Source: Dipteronia dyeriana (lineage: Eukaryota; Streptophyta; Magnoliopsida; Sapindales; Sapindaceae). From it: a DNA stretch of 64,000 nucleotides. Made by a program: the position numbers and the translations under genes. Shown here one piece after another: positions 47,156-58,139 of this stretch; position 1 is the stretch's first letter, and every line of letters starts with the position of its first letter. The stretch covers positions 18,218,098 through 18,282,097 of the forward strand of contig CM065297.1 of the NCBI GenBank assembly GCA_032871835.1, read 5' to 3'. Below the pieces are notes generated by a model that was not told where the DNA came from, ran no database searches, and saw only the letters and a program-made list of their open reading frames with translations.

Positions 47156-48789
47156 TGTGATGAATGGAAGAAGAATCAAACGGAAAAAAAAATGGCCAGA
47201 AATGTAAATAATGAAATGATCTAGGGAGAGAAACGTAATTAAAGTAAATACCAAAATTTGCAAGCGGAGAGAAACGTCTAGTAAAAGTTGTTACTAGAAT
47301 TTTGGACGCAGCATCGTTTTAGGTTAATGGTTGGTTGGTTAGAACCGGGTCGGCTTGGCTCAGCGTTTGGGTTCAGTTGTTGGGTGGGTTGGTTGTTGGT
47401 TGTTGGTTGTTTCGTTTTGGTTCTTTTTTTCTTTTAAATATTTTTAATGTTTTTTTAATTCAATATGATAATGAAATATAAAATGTTATCTCCATTTCAC
47501 ATGGTTTGACGGAATTTTGCTCATTATTTGTTGGTAGTTTCGTTTGTGGCATGAAGAGATTTGTTTGTGGTCCTTGTTGTGGGAAGTAATTATATAGTTT
47601 TTTTAATAAATTTGATGCCAACGATTAGATATTTATGAATTAACAAGATCAAACGTTATTATTTACGGTAGAATTTAAACCTCTGCCATTATTATAAATG
47701 CTACCCACCACTAATTTGGAATGGTATAGATATTTTATATTTGCACTATTGTTTGGACAATGCCTTGCATTTCAAGAAATTATTGAGTTGAGAAGTACAG
47801 GATTTGACTTTTGGAAAACCCGGTACGTTATTTTTTGAATGCGGTACTCGTGCCAGTACCAAAATAGACCACCCAAGGAACAAGTAGAAATGGCTTTGAA
47901 CTCTTTTCATTGTTTGCTTCTTAATTATTATTATTTTTTGCAATATTTATACAAAATATTTTCCAAAAAATATACAACTATCGAACAAAATGTGTTGAAA
48001 GAAGTAATCTAAATATTTCAATTTCAGTTCATATTTGGGATTGATTATACACCGGATATAGAACACACATTTCAAAATATAGATTCAGAATTTGAATATG
48101 AATGACTTATTTAAAAGAAAAGTATTTATTGTTTTTTTATTCAATCTATGTAATAAATAGTTTTTTTTTTTCATAGTAATTACACGGGTAAACACTACCC
48201 ATTATTTATTATACACCAAAGGTAATATGGATATTAAGAATTTTTGTCTAATAAAAAGTTTGGATAAATAACACCTAAATCAGCGATTCAAATACTACCA
48301 ATGATAAAGCTTTTAAAAATAATAATTGATCCAGAATTAGTAAATATTTTTTTAAAAAAAACAACAGCCTCTTATTATCAATAAATATACTTAAAAGATG
48401 TAATACATGAACAAGAGAATTATAGCCCATCAAAACATTGTTTAGGTCACAAAACATTTATAAATAAAGAATAAATTGCACTCTATTATCTTGAGGTTTG
48501 CCTTTTTTTTTTTTTTTAATATAAACAATTTTATCGTAATGTGACACTAACATCTACTATCGTTTTCCATCTTCTATTAGAGTTCACGCCTAGAAAGGCA
48601 TTTTAGTATACTAATAATTCTCTACGTCCAAGTTCATTGTGTAGTTCTAGACAGCTCATAATCTTTTCGGTCCTTATTGATATTATTATTACCATCATAT
48701 CATGGACCAAAAATCAAAAACAGTAATATAAATTGTTAATAGTAAAATTTGACTAGAGATCAAAGAAGAATTTTCCATTTCTCAGCCTT
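47156..48789. other. 3' UTR and intergenic region after the HIPP gene
   Basis: The first 100-300 bp include AATGAA/AATAAT-type polyadenylation signals. A GGTTGGTTGTTGGTTG low-complexity tract lies at about 47330-47430. The remainder is AT-rich with no gene recognised. Confidence 0.5.
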
Positions 48790-49372
48790 CATGTAAGGGT
48801 CCAAATTCAGGTTTATGTGACGGGGTATCAAGGTCCCTGATGTCGAGTTACCACGTGATCCTACAGGAACAAGGCAAGGCCGTCTATACCATCTGAACAT
48901 CTTACACACATCTAGGCTCGCTAAATAAAGTCCGACGTGACCACGTCAAGCTCCTTATGCCAGGATAAAAGCTCAAAGATAGGTCGACGTGAGAGGACCT
49001 GGGTTCCCCGACGTCGAGGTATCTCACGACACTTTCCTAGAGCTTGCTACTATCTCCACTTTCACTAGGAGACCTTCAGGGTGCTACCTCGTCGAGGTAT
49101 AATCTCAACCTGTCTGAGTAGAAAATGAGAATCCCACAAATCCCCATCATCACCAAAAAACGCCAACACGAGTAGGGCAAGATCCACTGTAGATCCCGAC
49201 ATTGTTAAATCAAGTCTCCAGTAGCAAGAGCAGTACTTGAGCGTACCTTGACACTAGCATCACATCAGGTAACCTCCATAAAGTACCTTGCCAAAGTGAC
49301 ATACAAAACCAGAATTCCTTTCCAAACATCGTAGGAAGAGAGGGTTGACTTTCATGACATTTACGATGCCAT

Positions 49373-49550
49373 TAATGAGGTCAACTGTATTAATGGAGAT
49401 AGTCAATCATATTTAATGAGGTAAACCGTATTAATGGAGGTAGTCAACACTATTAATGAGGTCAACCATATTAATAGAGGTAATCAACCCTATTAATGAG
49501 GTCAACCATATTAATAGAGGTAATCAACCCTATTAATGACTTGATCAACG
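49373..49550 (+). repeat. Tandem repeat, about 42-bp unit, four copies
   Basis: Units such as GAGGTCAACCATATTAATAG with GTAATCAACCCTATTAAT. The last two copies are identical over most of the unit. Confidence 0.9.
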
Positions 49551-50048
49551 CCATTAATAAGAGAATATTCAACTCTTTAATGGCCATCATTAGTGAAAGA
49601 GTCCAAAGAGAAAACAAATATCTTTACCTTCAAGATATCCTCCACACCCGATTCTTTGGGGTCAACTACAACAGAAAATCCCACCTAATAAGGAATGAAG
49701 ATCAACCCATAATCTGGGGAGTTGGCAACAAGCAATTGGAACCTATAAATATGACAAAACTCTCTCTAAGAAAGACATGCAAAATGATATGCGCAAATCG
49801 ACTCCCGAAATATGAGATATTAGACACTTGATATACGATCTACTACACATCTCATCTCTGGTCCAGAAATGGACAAACCAGAGAAAAGCATACATAGTTC
49901 GCCTAGATTCACCCTATATGATCATTGTATGTGTTACCTTTACCCGTAATATACCGGTATCGGTCTACATTCGACCACCATTGTAAGCTCTCCGGAGCGA
50001 CTACGTTGTATTATTTCACCGTTCTTGTAAGCTCCCAAGAGCATTAAT

Positions 50049-50049
<1 letters not shown>

Positions 50050-50084
<35 letters not shown>
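50050..50084. repeat. (AT)n microsatellite
   Basis: About 17 AT units. Confidence 0.97.
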
Positions 50085-50092
<8 letters not shown>

Positions 50093-50673
50093 ATAAGGAA
50101 ATGTTTTCCTTCTTCCTCCGGATACTGCCTTAGGGTTTTTCAGCATGTGATCATTCGTGATGCTTTTTCCCCTTGGTCAGTCCACCTCCCTCTACAAAAG
50201 ACTTGTGTTTTTCTTATTATCTATTGTATTATGCATGTGTGTATGCGGGCTAGGTACCTACCCCATTGTTCATAGCTCTCTAATCCTTCTTATATGAGAT
50301 CGGGAAGCTACAACGAAGATATAGGGAACCAGATCTAGCTTCTACCCCGCTGGACCTAGCACACTTGTTCTTTATATCTTCCTTCCAAGTCGTATGTCGA
50401 GATAGGGAGAAACTACTCCGACCCGTTTGAAGGAAGTCAAAGAGCTCTCCTGCGATTTCTCTATGGAAGCGAGCATGGATCTGACACAGAAGCTAGGCAA
50501 GCCCCTCCTTAATCGCCGTGTAGGTCGGGGAACTACAGGAAGAAATCAGGGTCCAGAACCGGGCTCCAGGTACCAGGACGGGCTCCGACCCCGACCGAGG
50601 ACCAGGACTAGGACCAGGGAACAGGGACCAAGATCAACCCCTTCATACTAGTAAGGGAACCTCGAGCTCCCCC

Positions 50674-50815
50674 CATCTCCTACCTACCACGAAGCCCGAC
50701 GGGTGGGATGACTCGTCTTCTACCTACCACGAAACCCGATAGGTGAGATGACTCCTCTCCTACCTACCGTGAAACCCGACGAGTGGGATGACTCATCTCC
50801 TACCTACCGCTCCAT
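50674..50815 (+). repeat. Tandem repeat, about 47-bp unit, three copies
   Basis: Units beginning CTCCTACCTACC and continuing ACGAAACCCGACGGGTGGGA, then ATGACTC. Confidence 0.9.
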
Positions 50816-50940
50816 CTTCAATATTCATCCAAGATCTCTCCAATGTATGAGGTACCTACCCCGACCGTGATCTTCGAGGTAACGGTCTCGATAGTGTTAA
50901 CTGTAATTCCTCACCATGAACGAATTTTCGGTTAACATAA

Positions 50941-52286
50941 ATTAATAATTAGAAGACAAAATAGAGATGTGAACATATTCGAATAGGTTCCATATAGAGT
51001 GAGATACGAAACATCAAACAACATAGTCAATTGGGTTTTAGCGACATATTGGCCCCCACAATTTGATTTAATGTACTAATATTATAATAAATAAATAAAT
51101 AAAATAAAAAAGCTGCTTCAATTCCCTATAAGATTATATTAGAGTGAAGTATATATACATATAAATAAAATAAACACCATCTTAAATGACCTTTACAAAC
51201 ATTAAAAAGGTGGACATGCAAATAATACCATTTTGTGAAAAAGGCCATGAAATTTATGGCTTTTCATGCCAATAAAGGTTGATATTTTAAATTTGATTTC
51301 AAATTCCTAGAACTACTAATAATACCCACTCGACCATTTACAGGGACACATATTTATTTTTTTTTTATTTTTTTTAAATTTATGTGTTCATTTATTATAA
51401 ATTTGTTAATAAAATATTTATTTATTTGGTTTGAAAACAAAATCACTGGATTAGGATTTTTTTTTTTTTTTACTGAATATTTGTTGAGTTAAAGATGGGT
51501 GGTAATGGAAATCAGCCGCATTAACGAGTTTATGTGTTATGAGGAGTAAAAAAAATAAAAAATGGAAGAAAGTGATGTTTTCACATTAACAATGAACTAT
51601 GGTCGGCACACCTTATGTTTTAGTTCATGTATCTAATAAATCCATGGATCGGGTGATGGATTGTTCACCTTTTGACTTTTTATTTGATTATGTAATTGCA
51701 TACAAGAGAAAAAGTAACGTTTTCACGTGAGGTTGGACCCATTATAAGCATCACACAATTTTTTCATATTCTAGTATTAATAAAGGGAAACTAATAATAA
51801 ATAATTTACGATAAAATTGAAGTTGGTTTAATAGTAACCAATAAGTCATAGTCGACCTCCAAGATTATAGTTTTATCATTTTTTTTAGTTGTGGAAATGG
51901 TGACGATTGGCACCCTTTTTTTTTTTGTTACGGTGATGTCATCTTATTAATAACTTATGTTTAAAAGGTACATATTATGGTGAACTACCAAAATTGCTCT
52001 TAAAAGTTGTATTTGTGTTTTTATATTCGGTTTCAGAAAGAGAGGTTTAATTCTCTCTCCAAAAAAGTAGTGTGGAAATCCATCTAAAGGGCTTGTCAGA
52101 AATATTTTTCAAATCTATAGGTAACCGATTTTTGTGATCTCCCTAATGTTTTGTCATACTTTTACTAGTGATTTAATATGTTTGCAACAAATGTATGAAC
52201 ATTTAGTCTACAGAATATGCACTAGGTTTATTTTCTTATTTCCCGAGAATATAGGTCGAGGTTGTAGGTTTGTTATAAAAAAAAAA
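50941..52286. other. AT-rich intergenic DNA
   Basis: Poly-T tracts and short ORFs only. It may contain the unrecognised 5' end of the MULE that follows. Confidence 0.45.
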
Positions 52287-52593
52287 CTTTTGTAAAAGCT
52301 CGTGGTTTTTAAAAAAAGCTCGGTCCGAGCTTTTAAAAGCTCGGATAAAAGCTCGGTCCGAGCTTTTAAAAGCTCGATCCGAGCTATTATAAAAGCTCGG
52401 AGCTTTTATAATAGCTCGGACCGAGCTTTTATCAATGCCCTGAGCTTTTATAAAAGCTCGCAGCAGTTATATAACAGCTTGGTCCGAGCGATGAACTTTA
52501 TAACAGCTTGGTCCGAGCTTTTATAAAAGCTCAGACCAGTTTTATAAGAGCTCGGACTCAACTTTTTTTAAAAACTACGAGCTTTTACAAAAG
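52287..52593. repeat. 307-bp array of nested palindromes built on AGCTCGGTCCGAGCT
   Basis: The outer arms are inverted copies: CTTTTGTAAAAGCTCGTGG at 52287 and the reverse complement of the right end CTTTTGTAAAAGCTCGTAG at 52593. Between them, the palindrome AAAGCTCGGTCCGAGCTTT and variants with a TTTATAAAAGCTC spacer recur about ten times. The whole could fold as one long hairpin or as a chain of cruciforms. It lies about 80 bp before the MULE transposase start. Confidence 0.9.
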
Positions 52594-52671
52594 CTCTTGC
52601 TATTGAAATTGAATTTAGATATTGTTAATAAGTGGATAATAATGGTTTGTGATGTTGATTTTGACAGGAGA

Positions 52672-55454
52672 ATGAATCGGGTGAGACTAGTCATCTCTTA
52701 CAACGGTCGATACCCGATGGAAGTTAAAGGTTTTTAGGTGCTGGTAATCAAGGAATGTATGTGTCAAAGAGTATGACTTACCAAGAGTTGGTGTCGATTG
52801 TGCAAACCGTTGTGAAATATGATGTCGAAAGATACAGTACAGATCTACAGTGTATATCAATGGTTCCTGGGACTACATATCGCACGTTTATAAGAAATGA
52901 TGATGATGTTCAGTTTATGCTAGGGGAAAATAGGGTGATCCCTCAAATATGTATTAATCTAATTAAGAGGGCAACATGAGGTGTCATTGGTGAAGAAATA
53001 CCTCCTCGTGATAACACCCAAAAATTTCGATCTTCAGACGGAAGCAACCAGTTGTTCACAGAAAAAAGTGGGATTGACGGTAGGGAAAACCTGTGTGGTG
53101 TCCCACCGAAAGTAGCCGACCACGGTGAATTAGTTGGACCTCAATTCGATGATGTGTTTAGATATCAAATTGAGATGAATGATGGTCAGTTCAACCACCA
53201 TTATAATGACTTCTACAATGACATGAACAATAAGCAGAACAGTGAACCGAATGTTGGGCCGACACAACAGATGGATGATGAGGAAAATTTACATCTGGTT
53301 CATAATGTAGCTAACAATGAGGAAGAGGAAGAGGAAGAGGAAGAGGAAGAGGCTGTCGAACCGGAAAGACGTGCAAGACGTGTACAAAGATTTAGTTACA
53401 GTGCAACAGATATAGCTGGGACTTTCGAGGTCCGACCTAATGTAACTCCATCTGATTCTGTTAATGTCACAACGCGAGTTATTCTAGGAGCAGAATCATA
53501 CTCGTTTGGTATGGGAGGAACCAGGAACTTGGTTGAAGATCAACCTACAAGCATGATATGTAAAGGGCAATTTTTTCCTACTAAAAAGGATTTGAAGAGA
53601 CTAGTTGGGCATTTTGCAATGCGGCAGAACTTTGAGTGGAAGGTAAAAAGGTCGAATAAGACAACATTACATTTGGTTTGTTTGATGGACAACTGTACGT
53701 GGACATTAAGAGCTGTTAGAAAAGATGAAGGGACATACTTTCAAGTGAGAAGTTTTGTCAACGAACAAACTTGTCATTTGGAGGAGATTCACCGCCATCA
53801 CCGATAAGCTAGTGTAGTCATAATTAGAGAAGTGGTTGCACCTAGACTTCAATAACAAGATGGTCGACTAATACATCCGAAAGACATAATCGCCGACATG
53901 AAAACAATGTATGGCATCCAAATCTTGTATAGTAAGGCATATCAAACCCTACAATATGCGTTGTCACTGACCTATGGAACGCATGAGGAAACCTTTAAAC
54001 TACTACCATCATTTGGCTACTTGTTAGAGCAAAAACATCCAGGGACAATAACTGACTTACAGTGCGACGAAGATGGTAGATTTCTTTATTTTTTCATGTC
54101 GTTGGGTGCATCACTCGTAGGATTCCGGTGGTGTATGCGTCCAGTTATTGCAGTAGATGGTACTCATTTACGGGGGAACAATATTTGTTGTAATTGCACA
54201 AGATGGGAACGAACATGTGTATCCAATTGCTTTTGGGTACGGTAACTCAGAAAACAACCTTTCGTGAGAGTGGTTTTTGAATTGCTTGAAGGGTACCCTA
54301 GGCCATATTGATTATCTGGTTTTCATTTTCGATCGGCATACAAGCATTGAAGCTGGGATTTCTAAAGTTTTTCCCATACAACCCATACGATATGTTGCTG
54401 GTACTTTTCTGAAAATGTGAAGAAGCGATTTCACAGAAATGATGTAGCATCCATAATGGATAAAACAGCTAGATCGTACATTGAATTGAAATATAATCGC
54501 CACATGGAAGAGTTACGTAACCTGCACCAGAATGAATTCAATTAAATCATTGAAGCTGGTCCATACAAGTAGTCCCGTGTACATTATCCGGAAAGAAAGT
54601 ATATGGTAATGACAACAAATGTCGTTGAATGCATAAACTCATGCCTAAAATTCGCACGGCAACTGGCCATGCTGACACTGGCAGAGTTCATTAGGAATAT
54701 GCTACAGAGGTGGTTTTATGATCGCCATCGTGCTGCACAGTCTATATGTCATCAGTTGACCGACACAACATATCTTGTGATCCTGAAACATGTTGACAAG
54801 TGTGGTTATATGACTGTCTATCCAGTTGACTGGAACATATTCTCCGTGAAATGGTCTGTGAAACAGTGGACTGTTGACTAAGCCCAGAAGACTTGCACGT
54901 GCAACAAATTCCAAATGGACATATTTCCATGTTCACACGCACTTGCAGCAGCAAGGTATAGTACTTTTATTTCATATATTTTATATACTTGCAAATGAAT
55001 TTGACACCCCATTTAATTGTTGTTGCAAGGAGAGAAACTTGAATTACACATCTTTGTGTGCGGACTTCTACAAGAGACAGACACTAATCGATGCGTACTC
55101 GTTCCTATTATGCCTATTGGCCATCCGTCATCATGGATAGTCCCCACCGATATCTCCGATCGTGTGGTGTTAAATCCATTATCGAGGAGGCAAGCAGAAC
55201 GTCAGAGGGGTGGCCGACATGCCTCATCTTCGGAGAGGACAACCACTCAATCGTGTAGAAGATGTGGAGAATCAGGTCATAATACTAGATGATGTCATAA
55301 TCCACATTTGATTAATGATGGTCCGAGCAGAGTTGTTCCCCTGGAATACCGGTACAAGTGTAGCATCTGTCATTCAATTGGACACAACAAACAGACGTGC
55401 CCTGATAAAGGATCTACCGTAGTATTACTGGCCGTATTTGGAAAGAGCCCATAA
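52672..55454 (+). pseudogene. MULE (mudrA-like) transposase, degenerate
   Basis: Starts MNRVRLVISYNGRYPMEVKG after an acceptor-like TTTTGACAG; stop and frameshift near 52738. Then SKSMTYQELVSIVQTVVKYD, an acidic linker with 11 consecutive Glu (53319-53352), and the MuDR DNA-binding block (GQFFPTKKDLKRLVGHFAM, residues with CLMDNCTWTLRA). The DDE core has VIAVDGTHLRG (first Asp), and after a frameshift VYPIAFGYGNSENN, EWFLNCLKGTLG and DRHTSIEAGIS. A SWIM finger follows (CTCNKFQMDIFPCSHALAA), then GHPSSWIVP and two zinc knuckles (CRRCGESGHNTR and CSICHSIGHNKQTC). At least eight stops and several frameshifts. Not functional. Confidence 0.92.
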
Positions 55455-55631
55455 TTATTATTTGTGATTGTACGACGTGAAAATGTTGCGTTATTATTTT
55501 TAGATTAAATAGGGATGTTAATTTTTAGTTTCCTATTGAAGAACGAGATGTAAAATTTGTCAAAAGTGCAACGTAAAATTTTTTGGCTTTAACAATGAAT
55601 GAATATTATTACATAGTTTAATACAACTCCA

Positions 55632-57215
55632 CTATTGTACAACATTCAATCCTCGGAATTGTGTTTGGGAGTTACAAAACACCCCCACTGTCATCTTCTC
55701 CAGTATAGTAGGCATATCATCTTCTGTCCAATCGTACTGGATTCTATCTACCACTATGTACTCTATCAGCCTCAATGTATGCGTCCTACAGTTACCGCTG
55801 CAATGAACGACATACACGCGTTACAAAGATAATAATTTTTATTGGATCGTGTGTACGTACTATTATAGAATAATACCTTTTATGTTGTTGCGGCAGAGCT
55901 GTTTTCGACAACAGACTCACCCTAAAAGCCTTATTCTCCTTCTTGAACTTCTCCCTACCAGGTGGCTGTCATCGTGAAACCCAGACTGATGCAACATGGA
56001 GGGGAGAAACCACCTTAGTGGTCGTACTTGGTGTTTCCTTATATTGATGGGGACCTCCTTTCTGAAAGGGTCTAGGATATGTATCATCTCGGCAATCAAG
56101 TCCACGCTGGCCACAAGTAATGCCGGCGTCCGATGTTGCAAGGAATAAGAACCTGTATCGGTTAAATATACATATGATAAAACAACTTATGTTGACTATA
56201 ATTATGGGAGAAACAAAATTTGAAAATCATTTTATAACACTTAGCATGTCAACCTCGTGCCACAGCTGGGTTCTTACCGGGAGAAATCAACGTGTGGTCG
56301 TAAGGTCTTCAGTAGACCACCTGTACTGCAAGACCTTCCACCCCAGCTTCTTGACTTCACCATCAGCACCGCGAGGTATAATTTTCTCCCACTGGTACTC
56401 CAACAATGGCTATAGACAAACAAATCCTCATTGTGAGTTAGGATCACTTCATTGATAAATAAGTACACACAAACCAACAAACACTTACAAGGAACTGAGT
56501 TCCCAGAATATTTATCCTACATAGTGGGGTATGCTCGTTGACGCTTCCGTAAGATGGCCAGGTAAGCGTCCATATGCTGTAAAAAGATTTAGAAACACTG
56601 TTAAAATTCAAGTGTCAAAAAAGTCAAACCCAGATAAATTTAATTGCCTATCGATTCAAACAACTCCATGTAGTACTCTTTAAATATGTGGAACCAACCC
56701 ACGTCTACTGGCTACATGATGTCAATATCGTGCCTGTATAAACAATTTTTCCAAATATCAGACCAATTAAACAAATTAATGTTGGTACAGAAATTAAGTA
56801 ACACATCTGATACTTACAAACCCTCTAGAGGACGGTTCTTCTTATATTCTTTATAGGCCTCCAACTGCCCATCATCTACCAACGCTGTAGGATTGAATGT
56901 AAGCTCTGATGTTGCCAGCATTGTTCTAGGCCTCTTCGGGCGAGTCGGGTCAATGTATGGGCTCAACAGCTGCCACCCGCGCTTACGCGTGCGGAGGATA
57001 CGGAGGGCGTGGGGTATCCAATGGGAGGAGGAGGGATCCCATCTTGTGATCCGGGTGTGTCGATGGGAGGAGGAGGGATCATGTGGGATGTTACGGCTGT
57101 GACGGTGGGTGAAGGAGGAACCCCATGGGATGATCCGACTGTGTCGGTAGGAGGAGGAAGGGTCTCATGCGGTGAAACTGCAGAGCCAAGTCTGGTGGAC
57201 GAATCTCTCAGACGA
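55632..57215 (-). pseudogene. Ulp1 (C48) protease-like gene of the MULE, convergent with the transposase
   Basis: Exons on the minus strand with GT-AG borders: about 56818-57215 (Pro-rich IDTPGSQDGIPPPPIGYP, then WQLLSPYIDPTRPKRPRT), about 56649-56735 (GWFHIFKEYYMELFESI, with one stop), 56489-56576 (HMDAYLAILRKRQRAYP), 56278-56409 (YQWEKIIPRGADGEVKKLGW), 55877-56152 (ASVDLIAEMIHILDPFRKEV, LPSMLHQSGFHDD) and 55632-55797 (GNCRTHTLRLIEYIV, EDDMPTILEKM). The Asp-bearing IHILDP block and the Cys of GNC-R fit the C48 catalytic layout. The His block (usually HW) is damaged (QHRTPALL). Stops and a frameshift near 55965 mark decay. Ulp1 proteins cut SUMO; Ulp1-like genes are known in some plant MULEs. 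Confidence 0.8.
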
Positions 57216-57221
57216 TGATTT

Positions 57222-57690
57222 CGTTCGGAAAAGTCTCCTACACCTCCATAAGCATGGGAAACTCATGTGTATTATTAGCACGAGTCTCCTGGTGTCGAGT
57301 TATTTCCTGATTGGGGACTCTTCTAATTTAATGCTCTATTTTATTTGGGATTCCTTCTTGATGGATATCGTCGCGTATTTAATGACTTAATCCGTATGAA
57401 ATAAGCACCAAACTCTTACTCGAGTCGTATTTATTCCTGAGTAAGAGTAATTCCTGATGGTCCAGAGTAGCACCGTTTGAGCCTGAGTGGAAGCGTTGTT
57501 TAACCAATCCCGAGTGCTGTTAACTGATCCCGAGTAGGTTTTATTCAATATATGCTTACTCGGGCTTTCTTCTCTTTAATGATGCCTTATAGGATATTTC
57601 CGGAATGCACATTTGGGTGTCCACCTGGCTATTTTTTTCTTCCTGTCAATGATGTGTATGCTTGGTAAAATTTACATACGATAATACCCC
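57222..57690 (-). repeat. Putative 3' LTR of the second Tat element
   Basis: On the minus strand a polypurine-like TTTTAAGGGGGTATTATC precedes TGTAAATTTTACCAAGC, similar to TTTAAGTGGG before the 3' LTR of the first element. The partner LTR is outside the window, so neither border is proven. Inside are repeated ACTCGAG/CCCGAGTA words. Confidence 0.45.
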
Positions 57691-58139
57691 CTTAAAATAT
57701 TTTTGCCGAGAAAATTTCATTTCGGGTAAAAGTATTTTAATCATCTTAATTTTCTCTCGACAGAATAGCCGTCTTGTTATAATGGCACGTCTTAATGGTG
57801 ACTCTGTAATTTCGATTCGCTCCATCACGCGAGATCTTAAATGATAGCGACGTTTTGAAGTTCTGACGGTTGGGGGCTACTTCCTGTTTTGACACGAGTC
57901 CCTCGTCTCTTCGTTTTTTAATATCATTTATGAAAAATGATTTTTGCGTTTCCCCAAGCGCCGCCTACGTCATCGAGTTTCGTCATAAATTTTTTCCCGC
58001 TTTGAAATCCTAGGGTTTCGTGTCGTCTCATCTTTAAATTCTTCGCTGAGAGACATTGTTGGTTTATTCTCAAAAATTCAACAGAAATTTCTTTAAACTC
58101 AAATTTCTTTATCCAGAAGTTCACGATTCTCTGCTTGAA

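Larger units (their letters stand above)
48790..50940 (+). mobile_element. LTR-retrotransposon-like non-coding sequence (class uncertain)
   Basis: GC-richer than its surroundings, with GACGTCGAGG/GGTATCAAGG-type words, a TATAAATA box near 49743, several tandem repeats and an end that resembles an LTR 3' end (TTTTCGGTTAACA). Domains of gag or pol are absent. I could not find a matching second LTR or a target duplication, so it may be a solo LTR with leader sequence or a truncated element. Confidence 0.4.

Noticed and set aside
57009..57218. Gly-rich plus-strand frame (MGGGGIPS-like)
   Set aside because: It is the complement of the Pro-rich first exon of the Ulp1-like gene.
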